From positions 113,889 to 177,888 of the forward strand of contig CAUYUJ010010424.1 in NCBI GenBank assembly GCA_963575745.1: a DNA stretch of 64,000 nt, written 5' to 3'. The translations under genes were made by a program, and so were the position numbers. Shown here piece by piece: positions 48,677 through 56,918 of this stretch; position 1 is the stretch's first letter, and every line of letters starts with the position of its first letter. Under the pieces are notes generated by a model. The model was not told the DNA's origin and ran no database searches. It worked only from the letters and a program-made list of their open reading frames with translations. This DNA is from Prorocentrum cordatum (taxonomy: Eukaryota; Sar; Dinophyceae; Prorocentrales; Prorocentraceae).

Positions 48677-50200
48677 ATGTCACGGATGGCGGATGGCGGA
48701 TGGCCCCGCGCGCCCCCTGCATGCCCTCCGCGCCCAGTGATGCTGGGCGGCTCGGGCGAGCAGAGCTGGCAGCGGGCGGATCGGCTGGCAGCGCGCCTGT
48801 GGGCTTTTGAGGGCGAGTGCCCAGGGGGCCGTCAGCTGTACCGCCGCCTGGCGGCGCTCATGTGGGGCGACAGCGAGAGCGACGACGACTCCGCGAGGAG
48901 CGGGGCGCGTCGCCGGGCGCGCCAGCGGACGGCCAGTGCTGCGACGGCCAATGCCGACAGTGCGACGCGCGCCAGTGCAGCGGCCAGTGCGACGGCCAGT
49001 GCGGCCAGTGCGATAGCTGCGGTGGCCAGCGCGGACAGTGCAACGGCCAGTGCGGACAGTGCGACTGCTGCGACGGCCAGTACGACGCCTGTCGCCACGG
49101 CCAGTGCGACGGCTGCAACCGCCGCGACGGCCAGTGCGACGGCCAGCGCGGACAGTGCAGCGGCTTGTGCGTCCAGTGCGACGGCCAGTGCGGACAGTGC
49201 GACGGCCTGTGCGGAAAGTGCGGCCAGTGCGACGGCCAGTGCGGACAGTGCGACGGCTGCGACAGTGCGACGGCCAGTGCGACAGTGCGACGGCCAGTGC
49301 AACAGTGCGACGGCCATTGCGACAGTGCGGACAGCGCGGGCAGTGCGACAGTGCGACGGCCAGTGCGACGGCCAGTGCGACGGCCAGTGCTACAGTGCGA
49401 CGGCCAGTGCAGACAGTGCGACAGTGCGACGGCCAGTGCGACTGTGCGGACAGTGCGACAGTGCGACGGACAGTGCGACGGCCAGTGCGACGCTTACGAC
49501 GGCCAGTGCGACGGCGGCGACAGCCACTGCGACCGCTGCGAGGGCTGCGACGGCCAGTGCGACGGCTGCGTCTGCGGGCATCCAGCCGCTGCAGCTGCTG
49601 CCGCTGACGCGGTCCAGAGCGCCTGGGCGTGCCGGGCGCGGGGGCCAGGGGTGGTGCCCGCGACCGCCTCGGAGGTCCGTGCGATGGGACATCGCGCGGG
49701 AGGAGGCCGAGATGGTGCTGGGCGGGGTCACGGACGACTCCGCGATCGTGTTGAGGCCGTGCCTGGACGTCTCGGCGGAAACGTTGCTGGAGCGAGTGGC
49801 GTCGGGCCTGCGGGGCGCTGCAGAGGTCGGCGACGGCGCGGCGTACATCGGCAGCACATCGGACCCGTCCTGGAGGTGGAGAGGTGGGCGGTGCTATCGC
49901 GGAGACGCCTGTCTCCCTGAGTACATGCCCGGGCACTGCCGCCGCTGGCGGACAATGATCGTCCTCGGCAGCTGGCCCGACCGCGATTGCAGAATGGCCG
50001 AGGTAGCAGCGCTGAACGCCGCCGTGCATAGTGGCCAGCTCCTCAATCGCGCGCTCGATGCGAGAGGCCTTGGCACGCGGCCCCACGCGTACTCATTTGT
50101 GTACCTGTGTTTCCATGCCGTGCACGAGCAGATAACAAAGGAGGGAGGGAGGGAGGGGGGAGGGAGGGAGGCAGGGAGGGAGGTAGGAGGTAGGAGGTAG
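48677..50200 (+). CDS. Gene D: probable retroposed gene, 12-bp repeat core and GIY-YIG-like C-terminus
   Basis: The frame runs uninterrupted from within the relict leader. I choose ATG 48677, seven bases after an acceptor-like TCGTCGGGCAG; it gives 507 residues. The stop lies in simple GGTAGGA sequence, so the true end may differ. The N-terminal 75 residues (SWQRADRLAARLWAFEGE...) look globular and end in an acidic SESDDD. The middle (48930-49575) is Ala/Ser/Thr-rich from a 12-bp repeat. The C-terminal 150 residues contain YIGS (49843), an Arg two turns on (RWRG), a Glu in RMAEVAAL (50000-50002) and an Asn in LLNRAL (50045-50047), the order and spacing of catalytic positions in GIY-YIG nucleases. 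The first GIY is replaced, so activity is doubtful. The absence of introns agrees with retroposition. Confidence 0.65.
   Translation: MSRMADGGWPRAPPACPPRPVMLGGSGEQSWQRADRLAARLWAFEGECPGGRQLYRRLAALMWGDSESDDDSARSGARRRARQRTASAATANADSATRASAAASATASAASAIAAVASADSATASADSATAATASTTPVATASATAATAATASATASADSAAACASSATASADSATACAESAASATASADSATAATVRRPVRQCDGQCNSATAIATVRTARAVRQCDGQCDGQCDGQCYSATASADSATVRRPVRLCGQCDSATDSATASATLTTASATAATATATAARAATASATAASAGIQPLQLLPLTRSRAPGRAGRGGQGWCPRPPRRSVRWDIAREEAEMVLGGVTDDSAIVLRPCLDVSAETLLERVASGLRGAAEVGDGAAYIGSTSDPSWRWRGGRCYRGDACLPEYMPGHCRRWRTMIVLGSWPDRDCRMAEVAALNAAVHSGQLLNRALDARGLGTRPHAYSFVYLCFHAVHEQITKEGGREGGGREAGREVGGRR
48930..49575 (+). repeat. 12-bp coding repeat TGCGACGGCCAG
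   Basis: Some 50 units of TGCGACGGCCAG with 6-bp variants (TGCGGACAG, TGCGACAG). In the frame of gene D this is Ala-Thr-Ala-Ser. One base off, up to about 49265, it is CDGQCDGQC, a Cys-rich pattern. The minus strand gives TGRRTGRR. No stop arises in several frames because the unit contains none. Confidence 0.9.
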
Positions 50201-50234
50201 GAGGTAGGAGGTGGGGAGAGAGCGCAATACGCTA

Positions 50235-50810
50235 TACGCTATACACACATACATACATACATACATACATACATACATACATACATACACACACACATAC
50301 ATACATACATACATACATACATACATACATACATACATCTACATACATACCTACATACATACATACATACATACACACATACATGAATGCATGCATGCAT
50401 GCATGGACACATCCACACATACATACAACCATACACACAACCATACACACATACATACATACATACATACATACATACATACATACATGCACACATACAT
50501 ACATACATACACACAACCATACATACACACATACATGCATGCATGCATACATGCATACATGCATACGTACATACACACATAGATACACACATACATACAC
50601 ACATGCATGCAAACATACATACCTACACCCATACATACCATACATCCATACATACATACATGCATGCATGCATACATACATACATACAAATGTACATACA
50701 TGTATGCATACATGTATACATACCTGCATACCTACATACCTACATACCTACATACCTACACACCTATATACTACCTACCTACCTACATACATACATACAT
50801 ACAGCATACA
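50235..50810. repeat. (ACAT)n microsatellite, about 575 bp
   Basis: ACAT/CATA tetramers with ACAC, GCAT and CCAT interruptions, then ACCTACAT near the end. A shorter relative is at 53700-53870. Confidence 0.95.
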
Positions 50811-50814
50811 GGAA

Positions 50815-51055
50815 GCTCGGGGTTGAGGGTTGAGGACGGAGGAGATCCGCCGCCGCCGCCGTCGCCATCGTCATCGTCGTCGCCTTCGTTGCCGTCGTCG
50901 TCGTCGTCGTCTTCGGCCCCCTGGAGGGACCCCTTGGCGCCTGAAGCAGCGCAAGGGAGCGAAGACGACGACGACGACGTCGACGCGACGACGACGGCGA
51001 CGACGACGATGGCAGCGTCCGCGTAGCGGCCCCGCACGAATTTCGGCACACCCCT
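50815..51055 (-). repeat. Inverted copy of the GTC/GAC palindrome of 6085-6330
   Basis: On the minus strand it matches 6085-6330: AGGGGTGTGCCGAAATTCGTG, GGGGCCGC.ACGCGGACGC, the GTC tract, the CTTGCGCTGCTTCAGGCGCC core, the GAC tract and GTCCTCAACCCTCAACCCCG. Confidence 0.88.
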
Positions 51056-51059
51056 TCGC

Positions 51060-51660
51060 GTAACCGCGGAACCCCGCCAGCCGCCAGCCCAATCAGAAGC
51101 ACTGCCCATGAGAGCTGACGGAAACTGGCAAGAAGGGACAGATATAGTGTATAGTGGACCAAAGTGGGGGAGCTCTTTTGGAGGGTCTTGGGGTCCTCTT
51201 GGCGCTCTTGGGGGGGGGGGTCTCTTTGGGCATTATTGTGGCTCTCTTGGGGCCCTCTTGGGGGCCATGGAAGGCACCTTGGGGCCATCTTGGAGGTCAT
51301 CTGGGAGGTCATCGAACAAAAAATGTTGTTCCCATATCCCATATCTGCGCCCCCCCCCCGTGTGGCCATCAACACCGCCTCTTGGGGCCTTCGGGCGCTC
51401 TTCGGCGCTCTTAGGTCTTGGGTCTTGGGGCCGTCTTGAGGTCTTAAGGGCCTCTTGGGCTCCTCTTGGGGCATTCTTGGGCCATCTTGGGGCCATCTGG
51501 ACGCCTCAAACGCGCGTCGGAAGAGGATCATAATTGTTCCTTCGGTTTTTGGAAGATTTTGGCCTCTTGGATATTGGAGGGGTCCTGAGGGGTCTCCGAG
51601 AGCACTTGAAACAGTCATGTGGCCATCTTGGGGCCTCTTGGAGGCATGACGTAGGTTATA
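51060..51660 (+). mobile_element. Dispersed 600-bp element (family 2), copy 2
   Basis: Collinear with 9220-9870: CGCGTAACC, CCCGCCAGCC, CCCATGAGAGCTGACGG, GAGCTCTTTTGGAGGGTCTT, decamers, CCTCAAACGCGCGTCGGAAG, TTCCTTCGGT, GAGGGGTCTCCGA, CACTTGAAAC. It directly follows the inverted palindrome copy. Confidence 0.65.
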
Positions 51661-52330
51661 TTGAGCTATCTAGCTATCTTGCGTTACCTTGAGCCATCTT
51701 GGAGGCCATCTTGAAGCTTCGGAGGCCCTCTTGGAGCCATCTTGGGCGAAAACGGACCCCCTGACACCTTGCGACCCCCCCCCCCCCCGACAAAAAAAAG
51801 GGAGGGGGGGGGGAAGCAAGACGTCGTTAGACGTTCGACCGTCTGTTGCCGAAAGGGCTGGCGGGACTGCCAGACAATCGATGTCGAGATCCCCGCGTGC
51901 CAGCGAACGCATGGTCGAGATCCTTTCGCACGTGAGAAAATGCCGACGAGATCTTAGCGCGCACGGGATAATCTCGTCGAGGTGAGCGAAGAACAACGGT
52001 GATACTCGTGCATGCCTACTGTCGTGCGCAATGAACATGTTGGGATCCTTTCGAAGTTATGCGTTGCGGAGGACGCTTTTTGTGGCATTCCTGAGTTGAC
52101 ATAAACTTGGCATAAACCCCTGCATTATTATAAGATCATGGTATGTAACACGCAAAGCCAGCCATCGTAGTCTCAGCGCTAATCGCGCCAAGGCTGGGCC
52201 CGATTAGCGAAAACCCAATGCTTTCTGAGGCGTGTCGAAGTTTCCAGAAGGGAGGAGAGGTCGATGGGAAGGTGGAATTAGAATCGGCGAAAAGTCCTGG
52301 GATTCGGAGGCCGTGGCTGAGGCCCTCTGA
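51661..52330. other. Spacer
   Basis: No gene. A C-rich family-3-like remnant at 51740-51885, GAGATC-rich sequence (51885-51985) and a lone TTGACATAAAC at 52096. Confidence 0.5.
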
Positions 52331-53690
52331 GACCGTGTCCAGGACTTCTTCAGGCGTCTTGGGGCCATCTTGGGGGTCTCGGGCCGTCTCGGAGGTCGCT
52401 TTGGGCCCTCTTCGGCGGCATCTGGGGCCCTTCTTCGGGCGTCTTGAAGCCATGTTGGGGGTCTCCGGCCGTTTCGGAGGTGCTTTGGGCCCGCTCGGGC
52501 GGGATCTGGGGCCTGGTTGGGGCTGACTTGGGGGTCACTTGCAGCTCTCTTGGGCCGTCTTGGGGCCTTCTTGGGCCGTCTACGGGCCTTCTTGGGCCGT
52601 CTGGGGGCCCTCCTGGGACCCTTCTGGACCGTGCAGGGCGATATGGGAAGCCCCCAGGGCCATCATGGGCCGTTGTAGGCCCGAAGTGGCGGGAGCAGAA
52701 AACCCCCGAAACCTTCGGAAAACGCAGAAGGATTGCCCCTTGGCGCCGTCCACGCGATCCTCGGGGGTTGTCTCTGAGGCCTTTTTGTTCCCTGGTGCTG
52801 GGTTTCCGGCATATAATCTGATCGCTTCGCTCATTCCGCCGGCCCATATTGCCTCGTCGCTGTCGTTTGTCGGGGTGTTGTTGTCAATGCGGTGCGGTTG
52901 GGCGCCTGCCATTTTTCGGAGGCGGTGGGTGGCGGGTCCGAGACCTCACGGATGTTGGTTGGGTTTTCGTGGTTGGCTTTTCAGGGGCCTTTGGGAGGCA
53001 GTTTTGAAGCCTCTTGGGGGCCATGTTGAGGCCTTTTGGGGCCTCTTGGGGGCCTCTTGGGGCTTCTTGGGGTGCTTCTTGGGGGCCCCTTAGGGCCTCT
53101 TGGGGCCTCCTGGGGGCCTCTTGGGGCTGAAGGCTGGACTGTTCGGTTCCTGGACACCTTCTTGGGCCCCTCTTGGGGCCGTTTTGGGGCTCTCTTGGGC
53201 CGTATTGGGCGCCTCTTGGGCTGTCTTGGGACCATCTTGCGCCGTCTTGGGGCTGTCTTGGGGTCCTCTTGGACCCTCGTGAGGCGATCTTGGGAGCCTC
53301 GAGGGCCATCTTGGAGCGTCGGGAAGCCGAAAAGGAGAACCCCAGAAATGTATCCAAAGCCGAAGGCAAATCAATTAATTTTGCTTCTTGAGGCCCTCTT
53401 GGGAGTGCTTTTGGAAACCTTTGGGGGCGTCTGGAGGCCAGGGTGGGCGTCTTCGAACGATCTTGTGGCATCTCGGAGCCCTCAAGTCTTATCTTGGGGG
53501 CGTCTTGGGGACTTCTTGGCTCCTCTTAGGGCTCCCCGGAGAGCGTCGAGGGGGGCCTCCGGCATCTCTGGTAGGCACTTGCCGGGACTTTGGCAGGGTA
53601 CTTCGCGTCGGGGCCCCCAGGGGCCGCCTCGCGCGCGCTCTTGTTTCCGGAGATCTTGGCACGCCTCTGGCCCGTTGGGCCGGCGAATTG
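52330..53690 (+). repeat. TCTTGGGGCC decamer arrays, two blocks
   Basis: 52330-52660 and 52985-53560 consist of 10-11 bp steps of the form TCTTGGGGCC or TCTTGGGCCGT, in places as alternating 21-bp pairs. Each block is followed by a short ordinary segment with GCAGAA or GCCGAA and an AAGG-type tail, as in family 2. Long open frames here are Trp/Gly/Leu-rich by composition only. Confidence 0.75.
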
Positions 53691-53694
53691 GTAT

Positions 53695-53870
53695 ACGTTT
53701 GTAGATCCATACACGCATACACGCATATCTGCATGCATACATACCTACGTGCATACACGCACACGCACAAACATGGAAGTATACGTATATGCATGCATAC
53801 ATACAAACCTAATTACATCGAACGATGTGCATACATATGTATATGTATACATCTATGTACACAGCAAGGG
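53695..53870. repeat. Degenerate (CATA)n microsatellite
   Basis: CATACATA, CACGCATA and TATGTATA variants at moderate purity. Confidence 0.8.
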
Positions 53871-53879
53871 GAGGGAGTT

Positions 53880-54312
53880 CCAACGAAGGCCCCAGCGGCA
53901 GGGTCCACATGGTGTGCCCGCACCCGATTCGGCGCACCCCTTATACGTCTCTTGACCCCATAGGGAGCTCCACAGAAAGCCCCGGCTGCAGGGTCCCACT
54001 CCGGCGCACCCCTCACACGTCTCGTGGCCCCATAGGGAGCTCCACCGCAGGCCCCAGCGGCAGGGTCCACATGGCGTACCCGCGCCCGATCTGGCGCACC
54101 CCTCACACCTCTCGTGGCCCCATAGGGAGCTCTACCGAAGGCCCCAGCGGCAGGGTCCACATGGCGTACCCGCACCCGATTCGGCACACCCCTCACATGT
54201 TCCAATTCGGCGTGCACGTTGCACGTTTCGTAGTCCCCTAGGCAGCTCCACCAGAGGCGGTATTCACCATTGCGGCATTCAGAACTGACGATGATCGGGT
54301 CCTTCGCCAGGC
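53880..54312 (-). repeat. Family-1 array with edge
   Basis: About four units in minus orientation (CTCGTGGCCCCATAGGGAGC, CACCGAAGGCCCCAGCGGCA, GGGTCCACATGGCGTACCCG), then unique sequence, then the edge, GGGTCCTTCGCCAGGCTATT at 54297-54316, the reverse complement of the conserved AGCCTGGCGAAGG. Confidence 0.85.
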
Positions 54313-54364
54313 TATTTTGATGATTGTTGAGTAATTTTTTGAGCATCTCTGTTTCACCTCCAAA

Positions 54365-54495
54365 GAAGGAGAAACGCTGTAAACATAAACTGTTAGTGCT
54401 CCGTGCGGACTTTTTGGATCCGCGCTGGTGGCCTGGCGCGGATCCACGAAATCCGCGCGGAGTGCCAACAGTTTATCTTTATGGCGTTTCTCTTT
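54365..54495. mobile_element. Long near-perfect foldback, about 57-bp arms
   Basis: The left arm 54370-54425 (GAAACGCTGTAAACATAAAC ... GGATCCGCGC) pairs with 54436-54491 (GCGCGGATCC ... GTTTATCTTTATGGCGTTTC) with about eight mismatches and a loop of about 10 bases. It has no ORF. Possible flanking repeats are CCTCCAAAG on the left and CCTCAAAG on the right. It could be a foldback transposon remnant or a hairpin-RNA locus. Confidence 0.75.
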
Positions 54496-54499
54496 CCTC

Positions 54500-55543
54500 A
54501 AAGCAAGCACAACGGTGGCTTCTGTGCTCAGACGACTGTTGACATGACGAGGACATCCCCCAGGGGGTGTCCTTGATGCCGTTGTGGTCGCTTCGCTTGC
54601 CGTCCCCGCATCGGCGCAGGAGAGGGATCCCGAGCTCGTGCCTCCACTCCATGATGCCGCCCGTCCTTGGGGCCCCGGCCCTCAAGGCCCCATCTCGGCG
54701 CCGCCGACCTGTCCCAGAGTGGAGGGCGCCTTGGTGTGCGAGGGCGTGTGCAGCCCAAGGCGAGTCTGATGCCGAGTCTGACTGGGGAGCGAGCCCAGCG
54801 CGAGTCTGATGCCCAGTCAGTCGGGGGCCCCCCCTGGCGGTACGGTGACAACGCCGTGTGGTGAGTCAGTGATGGTTCCGGGTGGCCCCCGGGTCTTGGG
54901 ACTTCGGTCTTGGTCCGAGGACGTCGTCGGGCGATTGGGACCTCTGGGGTGCCAAAGCGCGGTGCAGGGACGGACAGCGAGGCCCCTTCGGGGATTTTCG
55001 GGGGCCACCGCACGTTTGTAGCCGCACTGGGGCTCCAGCCTTCTCCTCTGACCCCAACCCCAGGATGCACCGACAATGTCAACACAGGGTGCAGCCGAAG
55101 TCGAGTTGTGAATCCGGGTTTTTGTCCACTCTTTGTTCGGCGGGGTCCACAAGAGGTCACCATGGTCACCTCATTGTGGCAGCAGTTGGTTCACGTTTTG
55201 CGTGCGATTGCTTGGCGTCTCGGCCCCACCCTGCGGATCCCACGTGGCGCATGATGCAGGCCAATGTCTGATGTCCGATGTCCGATGCCCACAAGGGGGT
55301 GCCGCGATGAAGGTTGCATCGAAAAGGCGGAGGGGCTTCTTGGAAGGTATGGGTTTTCACTGATGGGCCCAGAAGTTTCTAAGAAGCCTGCTTAGATCCC
55401 GTACGGGCTCCTAAGAACCCGCCCTGCCATCTTGGAAGCCCCTCCGCTCTGTCGTACGCCGACCCCCTTCGCGCCACCCCCATTATGGGCGCCTCCAAGG
55501 CTTACCCCAAAGATCCCAGCGACCCCCCCTCCTCGACCGACAG
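54500..55543. other. Ordinary-complexity region without a firm gene
   Basis: Non-repetitive sequence with open frames on both strands (the longest on the minus strand, 54528-55169), none with recognisable motifs. If the aminotransferase exon at 55544 is part of a living gene, its upstream exons could lie here. Confidence 0.4.
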
Positions 55544-55646
55544 GCCGTGGCCTCTCGGTGCTGCTGATGTCCAACCCGTGCAACCCCACGGGGCAGCTGG
55601 TCGAGGGCGAGGAGCCAGGGGGTTGGAGCCGTCTGGCTAGTCTGAG
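55544..55646 (+). CDS. Isolated exon of a class I/II aminotransferase (PLP-dependent)
   Basis: Acceptor CCTCGACCGACAG after a C-rich tract, donor CTGAG|GTGGCC, 103 bp entering in phase 1 and leaving in phase 2. It encodes LLMSNPCNPTGQLVEGEE, the NPxNPTG signature of fold-type I aminotransferases, where the Asn contacts the cofactor and substrate carboxylate. The enzymes move amino groups from amino acids to 2-oxoacids. I did not find the following DE(F/Y)Y segment or the PLP lysine exon downstream in the window, so this may be a fragment left by duplication, or the gene may be dispersed over longer introns. 55650-55965 after it has open frames but no motif. Confidence 0.6.
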
Positions 55647-55967
55647 GTGGCCCAGCACCGGTTCCGCATCGGGGGTTGCGAAGGGTGCCACTGGCCCAAG
55701 GTGCCCCCCTGCTTTTCGCTCAATCCTGGAGCCCCGGGCCTCGTGGGGGGTGCTCTGGAGGCCGAGGGGGCCTCACTGGAAATCCTGGGGGCACCTTGGG
55801 CCAGGGGCGCTTCTGGTAACACTCGGTTCGAGGTTCTGGGTCCGGGAAGGTTTTCTGCCTGTTCCCGCCTCCCGGGGGCCGTCTTCGGGCCCCAGGGTCG
55901 TCGGGAACGGAAGGCTGGGGAGGGAGGGGGGGGCCGTTTTCAGGAAAATATGGGAAGTGCTTTGATG

Positions 55968-56240
55968 AACGCGAACACTATAGAACACTATATCCTCCTA
56001 TTGTTTTCTATACAATCATATCAACATATAGCATTGAATAAATAATTATAAAAAATATTGAAAATAGTAAACAAATCGTACAAAATGGTAAACAAATGCT
56101 GACAAATAGTGAAAAATAGTGAACTCAATAGTGAAAATGGTGAACCTTTTTTAAACAAAAAATGAAAATATTGAAAATAATAATAATTCGTAGAAAATGA
56201 TGAAACAAATTGTGACGATACCAAAAAAGTAATAATTAGC
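55968..56240. repeat. AT-rich island
   Basis: About 270 bp at roughly 25 percent GC within GC-rich surroundings. It contains loose repeats of AAATAGTGAAAA and GTAAACAAAT. It borders directly on the conserved edge of the next family-1 array. Confidence 0.8.
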
Positions 56241-56918
56241 CTGGCGAAGAATCCAACCATATGCAGTTGTCAGTACCGCAGCTGCGGGTTTAATCTTCAG
56301 TGGAACTCCCCATAGGACTACGGAACGTGTGAGGGGTGTGTCGAGATGGGTGCCACTGGGGCATTCGGCGAAGCTCCTTATGGGGACATGAAACACTCGC
56401 GGGGCGTGCCGACATGGGTGGCGGAAGCGCATGTGAGGGCCGCGACTGGTGCCTCCAGTGGAGCTACCTATGGGTCCCCGAAGCATGATGCTGCTGCGGG
56501 GGGGGTGCTGGGATGGGTGGCGGAGACGCATGTAAGCGCCGCTACTGGGGCCTTCGGTGAAGCTCCCTATGGGGCCACAAAGCGCGTGAGGGGTGTACTG
56601 GGATGTGTGGCGGGGACGCATGTGAGCGCCGCCACTGGGGCCTTCGGTGCAGCTCCCTATGGGGCCACGAAACGTGTGAGGGGTGTGCCGAATTGGGTGC
56701 GGGTGGTGACGCATGCGGGCGGTGCCACTGGGGCCTTCGGTGCAGCTCCCTATGGGGCCACGAAACCTGTTGTTGTGAGGGGCGTGCCGGGATGGGTGGC
56801 GGGGACGCATGTGAGCGCGGCCGCTGGGGCCTTCGGTGGAGCTCCCTATGGGGCCACGAAGCGTATGAGGGGTGTGCCGAAATGGGTGGTGGGGAGGCAT
56901 GCGGGCCCTGCTCCATGA
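56241..56918 (+). repeat. Family-1 array with edge and a 190-codon open frame
   Basis: The edge TTAGCCTGGCGAAGAATCC and CCAACCATATGCAG starts the array; seven units of 81-96 bp follow in + orientation. From 56346 to 56918 the frame stays open, with a period of 28-31 codons: GATGAFG.APYGATKRVRGVP then W...GTHVSAA. Indels between units are multiples of three (for example an extra VV in one unit). This may be a coding repeat or may simply be young. Confidence 0.75.

Noticed and set aside
48680-50086. 468-codon open frame on the minus strand over gene D
   Set aside because: Its openness comes from the 12-bp repeat; the plus frame has the relict leader, globular ends and GIY-YIG-like residues.
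54528-55169. 213-codon minus-strand open frame
   Set aside because: Pro/Arg-rich without motifs, and opposite to every supported gene; also looked for a reverse-transcriptase signature around the QGV-type peptide at 54560 and found none convincing.
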